5,684 nucleotides of DNA. Origin: Bacteroidota bacterium (lineage in GTDB: Bacteria > Bacteroidota > Bacteroidia > Chitinophagales > Chitinophagaceae). Each line of letters opens with the position of its first letter. Position 1 is the first letter of the stretch. A program made the position numbers and the translations under genes. The stretch covers positions 1 to 5,684 of the forward strand of contig JAEWJV010000464.1 of assembly GCA_023386395.1 (NCBI GenBank). The letters run 5' to 3'. Under the pieces are notes generated by a model. That model ran no database searches. It had not been told where the DNA came from and was given only the letters and a program-made list of their open reading frames with translations. Below, piece by piece: positions 1 to 5,684 of this stretch.

Positions 1-107
1 GTTGTAGCCTCCTCTTGCGTCGTTTTATTTTCAGTGGTTTGTGCCTGCACGCCACCTGCCAACAACAGCGCCGCTGCTGCTGTTATTATCCATCGCTTCA
101 TAACCAT
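1..107 (-). CDS. N-terminal fragment of an exported protein (function unknown)
   Basis: The reading frame starts at the ATG at 107-105, or at a second in-frame ATG at 101-99, and stays open to the left edge, giving about 35 residues. An in-frame TGA at 122-120 rules out any start further upstream. The N-terminus begins MVMKRW, continues with an Ala/Leu-rich hydrophobic core, and ends GGVQA before QTTENKTTQ. This is a classic type I signal peptide with cleavage predicted between VQA and Gln. The polar, Thr/Glu/Lys-rich stretch that follows is a typical start of a mature secreted or periplasmic protein. Too little is visible to name a family. It reads in the same direction as fabI but lies about 400 bases beyond it, with a terminator-like hairpin between, so it is probably transcribed separately. 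I prefer the MKRW start slightly, because it gives a compact signal peptide, but the two cannot be separated. Confidence 0.72.
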   Translation of the reverse strand, partial: MVMKRWIITAAAALLLAGGVQAQTTENKTTQEEAT

Positions 108-238
108 CTGTTTTAGGGTTCATAATAGGTACATTAAAACAAATGCGTTGCCAAACTGCACTTTGTGTGATACTAATTTAAATTTGAACCTGTTACGGCA
201 CAGCCTGTTGCACATGTTAGCTGTTCGTACCAAAAAAG

Positions 239-270
239 AAAAACCGGGCACCTGTAGTAACCCGGTTTTT
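239..270. terminator. GC-stem hairpin flanked by A and T tracts, probable bidirectional terminator
   Basis: The arms AAAAACCGGG (239-248) and CCCGGTTTTT (261-270) pair perfectly around a 12-base loop, and the T run continues to 274. On the minus strand the stem is followed by TTTTTCTTTTTT, so it can also terminate leftward transcription. Nothing upstream on the plus strand needs it, so its likely job is to end fabI transcripts, whose stop codon lies about 235 bases away on the minus strand. It also lies about 130 bases ahead of the leftward gene that begins at 107, so a role as an attenuator in that gene's leader is possible. Confidence 0.7.
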
Positions 271-274
271 TTTT

Positions 275-296
275 AAAACGCTCCATTTTCCTTTTA
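275..296. repeat. 22-bp direct repeat, copy 1
   Basis: This copy reads AAAACGCT, then CCAT, then TTTCCTTTTA. The first 8 and last 10 bases are identical in all three copies found between fabI and the leftward gene, and only the four central bases vary. It starts right after the T tract of the hairpin at 239-270. Confidence 0.75.
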
Positions 297-312
297 AAAT
301 TATTTTGTTACC

Positions 313-375
313 CGCTGTAGCGCCCTGATGCATCTTCTGTTGCGACGCTCCGTTGGGGCAGTAGCAAGCGCATCA
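313..375. other. Possible folded intergenic element between repeat copies 1 and 2
   Basis: This stretch is more GC-rich than its flanks and can fold. CGCT (313-316) pairs with AGCG (319-322), though the loop is only two bases. TGATGC (326-331) pairs with GCATCA (370-375), and inside that TTGC (340-343) pairs with GCAA (364-367). It has no open reading frame with coding character. It could be a dispersed intergenic repeat unit, part of the fabI 3' untranslated region, or chance pairing. The stems are short, so support is weak. Confidence 0.25.
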
Positions 376-378
376 TCA

Positions 379-400
379 AAAACGCTTCTTTTTCCTTTTA
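379..400. repeat. 22-bp direct repeat, copy 2
   Basis: This copy reads AAAACGCT, then TCTT, then TTTCCTTTTA. It starts 104 bases after copy 1 and has the same orientation and the same 8+4+10 layout. Confidence 0.75.
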
Positions 401-443
401 TACTTCCCTTTCGCTTTACGGGTTTTGCATTTCCACTTTTTCC

Positions 444-465
444 AAAACGCTTTAATTTCCTTTTA
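444..465. repeat. 22-bp direct repeat, copy 3
   Basis: This copy reads AAAACGCT, then TTAA, then TTTCCTTTTA. It starts 65 bases after copy 2. Its right end is followed by ACC, and a shorter related tail, TCCTTTTAA, occurs again at 486-494, just before the fabI stop codon. That may be the remnant of a fourth copy. Confidence 0.75.
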
Positions 466-505
466 ACCACCCAGTCATTAAATAATCCTTTTAACTAAAC
501 AACTA

Positions 506-1315
506 TTAGCCCATTTTCTCCATCACCGCTTCGCTGACGCCGGTGAACGAAAAGCCACCATCGTGAAACAGGTTTTGCATGGTCACCATTTTTGCATAAT
601 CGCTAAAAAGCAAAGTGCAATAGTTGGCGCAGTCTTCACCGGATGCATTACCCAGCGGGCTCATTTTTTCGGCATAAGCCATAAAGCCATCAAAGCCTTT
701 TACGCCACTGCCGGCAGTAGTTTTTGTGGGTGACTGGGATATGGTATTTACGCGCACTTTTTTCTTTATACCATAATAATAGCCAAAGCTGCGGGTAACG
801 CTTTCAAGCAATGCTTTGGCATCGGCCATTTCATTATAATCAGGGAATACACGTTGTGCAGCAATGTAAGTAAGCGCTGCCACGCTGGCGCATTCATTCA
901 ATGCATCAAGATCCCACGCGGTGCGCAAAACGCGGTGCAGGCTCATGGCTGAAATATCCAGCGTTTTCTGATTGAAGTTATAGTCGATTTCCGTATAAGC
1001 TTTCCCCTTACGCACGTTAAGGCTCATGCCGATTGAATGCAGAATAAAATCAATACCTCCGCCAAAATGTTTCATACTTTCTTCAAACAGTTTTTTCAGG
1101 TCATCCATATTTACCACATCGGCAGGAATAACAGGTGCATTGCCGCATTCAGCAGAAAGCTTATTTATTTCACCCATGCGTAAAGCAATAGGCGCATTGG
1201 TTAAAACAAGCTGGGCGCCTTCGCGGTAGCAGGCCTGCGCAGTTTTCCAGGCAATACTTTGTTCATTCAATGCACCGAAGATGATGCCTTTCTTTCCTTT
1301 TAGTAAATTATACAT
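506..1315 (-). CDS. fabI: Enoyl-[acyl-carrier-protein] reductase, FabI type
   Basis: This cytoplasmic enzyme catalyses the last step of each fatty-acid elongation cycle, reducing trans-2-enoyl-ACP to acyl-ACP with NAD(P)H. The 269-residue product has the usual FabI length. Visible motifs are the N-terminal nucleotide-binding loop GALNEQSIAW (14-23), HSIG (93-96), and the catalytic set Tyr150, Tyr160 and Lys167 in TYIAAQRVFPDYNEMADAK, which match E. coli Tyr146, Tyr156 and Lys163. Met163 and Phe208 correspond to E. coli Met159 and Phe203 of the inhibitor and substrate pocket. RVNTISQSP (188-196) and the closing HDGGFSFTGV are typical of the Bacteroidetes form. I chose the ATG at 1315-1313. An in-frame ATG at 1378 would add 21 residues with no FabI counterpart. 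The gene stands alone, divergent from the neighbouring exported-protein gene, and is probably essential unless another enoyl reductase exists elsewhere. Confidence 0.97.
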   Translation of the reverse strand: MYNLLKGKKGIIFGALNEQSIAWKTAQACYREGAQLVLTNAPIALRMGEINKLSAECGNAPVIPADVVNMDDLKKLFEESMKHFGGGIDFILHSIGMSLNVRKGKAYTEIDYNFNQKTLDISAMSLHRVLRTAWDLDALNECASVAALTYIAAQRVFPDYNEMADAKALLESVTRSFGYYYGIKKKVRVNTISQSPTKTTAGSGVKGFDGFMAYAEKMSPLGNASGEDCANYCTLLFSDYAKMVTMQNLFHDGGFSFTGVSEAVMEKMG

Positions 1316-1338
1316 GACTTTAATTTGAAGTGATAAAA

Positions 1339-1371
1339 GTAAATTAATTCGCAACCTGAATTGCCTGCAAA
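1339..1371 (-). promoter_or_regulatory. Candidate Bacteroidetes-type promoter of fabI
   Basis: On the minus strand, TTTG (1371-1368) is followed after 21 bases by TAATTTAC (1346-1339). This resembles the Bacteroidetes primary sigma-factor pattern TTTG ... TAnnTTTG, although the -7 element matches only in part. It lies 24 bases ahead of the chosen fabI start codon and inside the longer reading frame that would start at 1378, which supports the shorter protein. No Shine-Dalgarno sequence is seen ahead of the ATG, which is usual in this phylum. Confidence 0.3.
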
Positions 1372-1444
1372 TAAACAAACTGTTTAAAATATACGCACGT
1401 ATTTCGGCTTTTGTTGCTGAAATAAAATTAATCGGCGCACATAT

Positions 1445-1452
1445 TATAGTTG
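1445..1452 (+). promoter_or_regulatory. Candidate -7 element for the rightward exported-protein gene
   Basis: TATAGTTG matches the Bacteroidetes -7 pattern TAnnTTTG with one mismatch. TTTG/TTG sequences occur upstream at 1410-1416, but the spacing of about 28 bases is longer than usual, so the -33 element is doubtful. If used, the leader would be about 80 bases and rich in A and T. The rest of the 1316-1538 gap shows only homopolymer-rich DNA and no gene. Confidence 0.22.
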
Positions 1453-1538
1453 GCCTTGAAAATAAATACCGGCATTTTTTTACAACCTATCCTTTTTTAC
1501 CTGAATTTTATTTTTATATATCTAAAAAAACAATTACA

Positions 1539-2249
1539 ATGAAAACATCAATTCTTACTTTACTCGCAATTACTTTTTTAACCTGTGCAAAAGCACAAAC
1601 TGCAGATGAAATTATTGCAAAACATATTGACGCTATTGGCGGGAAGGATAAATTGTCGCAGGTAAATTCTGTGTATATGGAAAGCAGCACCGAAGTAATG
1701 GGTAATCAATCTGCCACCAAAACGTCTATTGTAAATGGAAAGGGATATAGAAATGAATCTGATTTTAACGGCCAGAAGCTGGTACAGGTTGTAACAGACA
1801 AAAGCGGGTGGATGATTAATCCTTTTGCAGGATCGACAGATGCAGCAGCATTGCCTGATGATCAGTTTCATGCTTCAGCAGACCAGATTTATATTGACCC
1901 TCTGTTTAACTATGCTGCAAATGGAGCAAAGGTTGAATTACAGGGCCAGGAAAAAGTTGGTGATGTAAATGCCTATAAAATCAAATACACCAACAAGTAT
2001 AATTCAGATATTACTTATTATATAGACCCTTCAACCTGGTATATAATGCAGGTAGTAAAAACAGGAGAAGCGATGGGCCAGCCTATAACAATAACTGTAA
2101 CGCCTTCAGATTATCAAAAAACAGATTCTGGTATTATTTTCCCCAACAAAACACATCTGGACATGGAGCAGTTTGCCTTAGATGTAACCGTCAATAAAAT
2201 TGAAATAAATAAAGAAATTGACCCGGCAATTTTTGACATGCCTAAATGA
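1539..2249 (+). CDS. Exported LolA-like protein ('outer membrane lipoprotein-sorting protein' family)
   Basis: The 236-residue product has a signal peptide (1-19) with cleavage expected at CAKA|QT. The Cys before AKA sits in FLTC, a poor lipobox, so a soluble periplasmic protein is more likely than a lipoprotein. The mature start TADEIIAKHIDAIGGKDKL (21-39) is a pattern I recognise from Bacteroidetes LolA-like proteins and from the extra C-terminal domains of some M16 zinc proteases. It is followed by beta-strand-rich sequence with family-like segments: GWMINPF (90-96), GQEKVGDVNAYKIKY (136-150), YYIDPSTWYI (160-169), DYQKTDSGIIFP (191-202) and a terminal IDPAIFDMP. LolA-like folds bind lipids or acyl chains in a half-barrel, but a role in lipoprotein transport is not shown for this group. 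The true lolA usually lies elsewhere. It is a single-gene unit, divergent from fabI and convergent with the hydrolase operon. Confidence 0.75.
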   Translation: MKTSILTLLAITFLTCAKAQTADEIIAKHIDAIGGKDKLSQVNSVYMESSTEVMGNQSATKTSIVNGKGYRNESDFNGQKLVQVVTDKSGWMINPFAGSTDAAALPDDQFHASADQIYIDPLFNYAANGAKVELQGQEKVGDVNAYKIKYTNKYNSDITYYIDPSTWYIMQVVKTGEAMGQPITITVTPSDYQKTDSGIIFPNKTHLDMEQFALDVTVNKIEINKEIDPAIFDMPK

Positions 2250-2265
2250 TACAATCAGGTTTCCT

Positions 2266-2307
2266 TATTATAAAAAAAGCCGGCAGTTGCCGGCTTTTTT
2301 TATAATA
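2266..2307. terminator. Perfect 20-bp inverted repeat, shared bidirectional terminator
   Basis: Arms 2266-2285 and 2288-2307 are perfect complements around the central GT. The core is GCCGGCA/TGCCGGC, flanked by seven A on the left and seven T on the right. On either strand this reads as a GC stem followed by a T run. It begins 17 bases after the rightward stop codon and ends 4 bases from the leftward stop codon, so it ends both converging transcripts. Confidence 0.93.
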
Positions 2308-2310
2308 GCA

Positions 2311-3588
2311 TTATTTACTTAACCCATACTTTGTTTTATAGCGCTCGTATAATTGTTTTTGTTTGTTATCAAGATTTATCTGCCTGCCCTGTATAAAAGC
2401 ATAATCAATGATGCTTGATTTAACATCCAACACATCACCATCGCTTATAATAATATTAGCGTCTTTGCCTGTTTCAAGTGATCCTGTTTTTTTATCAATA
2501 CCCAAAATTTTTGCGGCATTCAATGTTATTGCCTGCAATGCCTGCTCTTTAGTAAGGCCAAAACCAGCTGCTACGCCTGCATTGAACATAAGATTCCGGC
2601 CACGGTTCATTTCATCAAAATCATTAATGCAATACAATACGCCCGCCTGCTGCAATTGATAGGGCAGTTTTGCATAGGTATCCACATCATCATCCTGCAT
2701 TACAGGCAATGTATGCATTTGATTGAGTATAACGCCAATGTTGTTTTGTTTAAGATAATCAGTGATCTTATTGGCCTCCGTGCCGCCAACAATTACTGTT
2801 TTAAAATCAAATTCCTTTGCAAATTCAATAGCAATCATCATTTCATTTACCATTTCGCAATGCACAAAAAAAGTTTGGGTTTGATTAAATAATCCTTTTA
2901 CTGCCTCAAACTTTATATTGGTAACTGTATGCGATGGTTCGGCAAGATAGGCTTTCGCTTCGCGGAAGAAAGTGCGCACTTCATCAATCTGGTTGTATGC
3001 TTCTTTCAATATTTCCTCAGCATCACTATTTCTGCGGGTTTGCATAAGCGAAGGCATACGAAAATGGATACCGTTATCTTTTTTATATGCGGCATCTTCC
3101 CAGTTCCATCCGTCTAACTGCATAACAGATGAAGTGCCGCTGATAATGCCGCCATCAGGAACAATGTTTGCCAGCAAAATACCATTACTTCTAACGGTAT
3201 TGATAATTTTTGAATCGGTATTGTAAGCAACCAGTGAATGCACACCGGGATTCAATTCGCCCAGTTCATAATCGTCGTGCTCAGAACGTATTGCACCTAT
3301 TTCATTCAGGCCGATCTGGCTATCGCTTAAAATGAAACCTGGATAAATTTGTTTGCCGGTGCAGTCAATAACTTTTGCGCCGCTAACATCAGCGGATTTA
3401 CCAACTGCCGTAATCTTTCCATTTGTAAAAACAATTGTTCCATCTTCAATTACTTCTCCATTTCCAATATGAATAGTTGCATGCGTTAATGCAATGGTTT
3501 CTTTTTGTGCAGGCGCTGGTAAAACGTTTGATTGCGCCATCGCGTTTATAAAAAATATTAAAAAGAGTACTATGAGAATATTTTTCAT
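2311..3588 (-). CDS. Exported amidohydrolase-superfamily protein with degenerate metal site
   Basis: The 425-residue product has a signal peptide (1-18) with cleavage at NAMA|QS, so it acts in the periplasm or outside the cell. The amidohydrolase fold is shown by the N-terminal beta-sandwich strands ALTHATIHIGNGEVIEDG (33-50) and GKITAVG (57-63), by PGF at 83-85, by GLTKEQALQAITLNAAKILGI (344-364) and by the closing GSLETGKDANIIISDGD (369-385). The expected HxH after PGF is replaced by ILSDSQIGL. A His remains at 243 (FVHCE), but the strand-6 His is absent (VIVGGTEA) and the late Asp sits in CINDFD (320-325). It is therefore probably a pseudo-enzyme or uses another chemistry. Its start lies 28 bases after the stop of the upstream two-module hydrolase, so they form an operon. 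I recall this pair as common in Bacteroidetes. The substrate is unknown. Confidence 0.85.
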   Translation of the reverse strand: MKNILIVLFLIFFINAMAQSNVLPAPAQKETIALTHATIHIGNGEVIEDGTIVFTNGKITAVGKSADVSGAKVIDCTGKQIYPGFILSDSQIGLNEIGAIRSEHDDYELGELNPGVHSLVAYNTDSKIINTVRSNGILLANIVPDGGIISGTSSVMQLDGWNWEDAAYKKDNGIHFRMPSLMQTRRNSDAEEILKEAYNQIDEVRTFFREAKAYLAEPSHTVTNIKFEAVKGLFNQTQTFFVHCEMVNEMMIAIEFAKEFDFKTVIVGGTEANKITDYLKQNNIGVILNQMHTLPVMQDDDVDTYAKLPYQLQQAGVLYCINDFDEMNRGRNLMFNAGVAAGFGLTKEQALQAITLNAAKILGIDKKTGSLETGKDANIIISDGDVLDVKSSIIDYAFIQGRQINLDNKQKQLYERYKTKYGLSK

Positions 3589-3616
3589 GATAATTATTTT
3601 AAGCCTGAAACATTAA

Positions 3617-5684
3617 TTAAAAACCTCCAGCCATCGCCCCAACCCTGTCTTCTTCACATTCATTTATCTGGTCAAATGTTCTTGCAGCGGGCTGCGTTTT
3701 GGCGCCCTCTTTCTTTGCAGTAAGCATTTTCTGAACAAGCCTGTTTCTTTCGTTGGCTATATAAATACGCATGGCTGAATCACGCTGCCTGTCGTAATAT
3801 TCAATGCCATCAACAAACGTTCTTTGTGCAGTTGCATATACGCTCAGCGGGTTGTCATTCCATAAAACAAGGTCTGCATCTTTACCAACTTTTATACTAC
3901 CAACACGGTCTTCAACATGCAGCATAATGGCAGGGTTTAATGTGCACATTTTAAATGCCTGCTCCGGCGTTATACCACCATATTTAATGGTCTTGGCAGC
4001 CTCCTGGTTTAAGTGACGCGCCATTTCAGCGTCATCGCTGTTTACAGCAACAGTTAAACCAACATCCGTCATCAAAGCGGCATTATAAGGAATGGCATCC
4101 TGCACCTCAGCTTTATAAGCCCACCAGTCGCTAAAGGTGGATGCATAAGCGCCATGGGCTTTTAATTTATCAGCTACTTTATAGCCTTCAAGAATATGCG
4201 TAAAAGTGTTTACTTTAAAATGAAAGGAATCGGCAACATGCATCAGCATATTGATTTCGCTTTGCACATAAGAATGGCAGGTTATAAATCTTTTTGCATT
4301 TAAAATTTCCACCAATGCATCTAACTCCAAATCCCTTCTTTTACCCTCGCCTTGTTTTTCATAATCTTCAGCGCGTGTAAAAGCATCCGTTAAAACCTGT
4401 TCTACGCCCATACGTGTATTCGGAAAACGGCTGTTGGTGGGAGAATAAGAACGCTTCACATTTTCACCCAAAGCAAATTTTATAAAGCCGTCCCAGTTTT
4501 CAAATTTCATTTCTTCGGCATCCTTACCCCATCTTAATTTTATTAACTGCGTTTGCCCGCCGATTGTATTGCAGCTTCCGTGCAAAATATGAGAAGATGT
4601 TACACCATCGGAAAGCTGGCGGTAAATCTGTATATCTTCAGGATCTATTACATCGCCCACACGCACCTCTGCGGTTACAGATTGTGAACATTCATTTATA
4701 CCGCCGGTTGCCGCAATATGTGAATGCTCATCAATAATGCCGGCCGATACATACATACCGGTTGCATCAATTTGTTTGGAGCCTGCGGCAGAAAGATTTT
4801 TACCAACTGCAGCAATCTTTCCCCCTTTAATTAATACATCTGTGTTTTGCAAAATGCCATCAGCTTCATTCGTCCACACCGTTGCATTTTTAATTAAAAC
4901 ATCTTCCTGTTTTGGAATTGTTTTAAAACCATAACCAACAAAAGGATATAATACGCTTGTATCAATAATTAAATCTTTTTTCTTTTTTGATTTAGCGGTA
5001 TCAGGCTTTTCAATATATGGTGATGCTACAACCATATTCCAGGCTACTGTATTACCATAAGCATCATAACCGGAACCATTCCAAACATTGTTATTAATGA
5101 TGCCGGCAAGAAAATTGTTTTTGGAACTGTCTGCTTTAGTGCTCCATCTTAAATTAACCGAGTTATTGATGATGCTTAATTTAACATCGGTTTTCGTTGT
5201 ATCGCCTGCAGGTTTAATAGTGGCTGAAAGCTTATCAGGCCTGCCTTCTACAGCCATATCATATTGCCTGTTGTTATTATTTTGTTTGATGGTGAGCTTA
5301 TAATTACCACGATAGTCGTTCCATCCTTTATCTGTTAATGTAAATTTTTTACCCAAAATCCAGTTTTGAAGAAACACTGTTTTCTCATTGAACACAGGAC
5401 CTGTTGCAATAATGAAATCAGCAAGCTTGCCAACATCAATACTGCCTATTTTATCATAAGCGCCAATTAATGTGGCAGGCGTTTTGGTTAAAGCATCTAA
5501 CGCTTTCGATTCACTCAATCCATTATCAATTGCTTTACGAAGATTATCCAGGAATTCACCGGGTGAAGTACCACTTGCCGTAATTGCAAAATTTAAACCT
5601 GCCTTATCAAACATGCCCGGTTCAAGCGGGGCCATTTCCCAATGCTTCATTACGCTTAAAGCAACAAGGCTTGTGGCGTTGGGG
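3617..5684 (-). CDS. Two-module amidohydrolase, C-terminal 688 residues (start outside window)
   Basis: The frame is open through the right edge, so the Met at 5650 is internal. Numbering here is from the first complete visible codon. Residues 1-95 are the end of a first amidohydrolase module (FAITASGTSPGEF, then SESKALDALTKTPATLIG and GSIDVGKLADFIIATG). Residues about 97-255 form a beta-rich insert beginning near LQNWILGKKF, with GNYKLTI, and ending in a Lys-rich linker KSKKKKD. Residues about 260-630 are a second module with all expected metal ligands: His320 and His322 (DEHSH), His470 (TCHSY), His496 (THILEGY) and Asp550 (VNSDDAE), plus the closing GSIKVGKDADLVLWNDNPL. This resembles imidazolonepropionase- and Xaa-Pro-dipeptidase-like metal hydrolases. 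The true substrate cannot be assigned. Related proteins are about 1000 residues from memory, so roughly a third is missing. It is the first visible gene of the operon, and export is likely by analogy with its partner. Confidence 0.88.
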   Translation of the reverse strand, partial: PNATSLVALSVMKHWEMAPLEPGMFDKAGLNFAITASGTSPGEFLDNLRKAIDNGLSESKALDALTKTPATLIGAYDKIGSIDVGKLADFIIATGPVFNEKTVFLQNWILGKKFTLTDKGWNDYRGNYKLTIKQNNNNRQYDMAVEGRPDKLSATIKPAGDTTKTDVKLSIINNSVNLRWSTKADSSKNNFLAGIINNNVWNGSGYDAYGNTVAWNMVVASPYIEKPDTAKSKKKKDLIIDTSVLYPFVGYGFKTIPKQEDVLIKNATVWTNEADGILQNTDVLIKGGKIAAVGKNLSAAGSKQIDATGMYVSAGIIDEHSHIAATGGINECSQSVTAEVRVGDVIDPEDIQIYRQLSDGVTSSHILHGSCNTIGGQTQLIKLRWGKDAEEMKFENWDGFIKFALGENVKRSYSPTNSRFPNTRMGVEQVLTDAFTRAEDYEKQGEGKRRDLELDALVEILNAKRFITCHSYVQSEINMLMHVADSFHFKVNTFTHILEGYKVADKLKAHGAYASTFSDWWAYKAEVQDAIPYNAALMTDVGLTVAVNSDDAEMARHLNQEAAKTIKYGGITPEQAFKMCTLNPAIMLHVEDRVGSIKVGKDADLVLWNDNPLSVYATAQRTFVDGIEYYDRQRDSAMRIYIANERNRLVQKMLTAKKEGAKTQPAARTFDQINECEEDRVGAMAGGF

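Noticed and set aside
34..276. Plus-strand 80-residue open frame
   Set aside because: It overlaps the signal-peptide gene on the other strand and runs into the terminator hairpin. Its Cys- and Asn-rich composition is not protein-like.
275..465. The direct repeats as a CRISPR array
   Set aside because: The repeats are only 22 bp with a variable centre, the gaps are unequal (82 and 43 bases), there are just three copies and no cas genes are visible.
1316..1378. Upstream start giving a 290-residue FabI
   Set aside because: The extra 21 residues have no FabI counterpart, overlap a promoter-like sequence, and precede the normal MYNLLKGKKG start.
1584..1586. Cys16 of the 1539-2249 product as a lipobox cysteine
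   Set aside because: The context FLTC lacks a small residue at -1 (Gly, Ala or Ser), and a good signal peptidase I site AKA|Q follows directly.
2408..3226. Several plus-strand open frames opposite the small hydrolase
   Set aside because: They are shadows of the conserved minus-strand coding sequence, with no start context and no recognisable protein features.
5088..5303. Leu-rich plus-strand open frame that looks like a membrane peptide
   Set aside because: It is antisense to the beta-rich insert of the large hydrolase, and its hydrophobicity comes from reading Asn/Lys-rich codons in reverse.
5648..5650. ATG at 5650 as the start of the large hydrolase
   Set aside because: The frame stays open to the window edge with coherent coding sequence (PNATSLVALSV), and the protein begins mid-domain, so this Met is internal.

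Overview
The window looks like chromosomal DNA of a Bacteroidetes bacterium, most likely from the Chitinophagaceae or close relatives. This is an inference from three things. The enoyl-ACP reductase is of the Bacteroidetes type. All three visible signal peptides end in A-x-A or Q-A followed directly by Gln. The genes lack Shine-Dalgarno sequences and have A/T-rich leaders. No rRNA, tRNA, transposase, integrase or CRISPR array was seen.

Layout, left to right: (1) positions 1-107, minus strand, the first 35 codons of an exported protein that runs off the left edge. (2) Positions 108-505, non-coding: a GC-rich hairpin with T/A tracts at 239-270, a possible folded element near 313-375, and three copies of a 22-bp direct repeat. 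(3) Positions 506-1315, minus strand, fabI, a complete NAD(P)H-dependent enoyl-ACP reductase. (4) Positions 1316-1538, a divergent intergenic region that should hold promoters for fabI and the next gene. (5) Positions 1539-2249, plus strand, a small exported protein resembling LolA-like 'outer membrane lipoprotein-sorting' proteins. (6) Positions 2266-2307, a 20-bp perfect inverted repeat acting as a shared terminator between convergent genes. (7) Positions 2311-5684, minus strand, a two-gene operon of exported amidohydrolase-superfamily proteins: the upstream gene (cut at the right edge) fuses two amidohydrolase modules around a beta-rich insert, and the downstream gene encodes one 425-residue module.

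The main biological point is in the operon. Of three amidohydrolase modules, only the second module of the large protein shows the complete set of expected metal ligands (HxH, His, His, Asp). The stand-alone partner has lost the HxH motif and other ligands, and the visible end of the first fused module has no Asp at the expected position. This suggests one catalytic site supported by pseudo-enzyme modules. The substrate cannot be read from the sequence. The second point is the set of three strict 8+4+10 repeats behind fabI, which look like a dispersed intergenic repeat or a clustered binding site. The remaining content is ordinary core-genome material.
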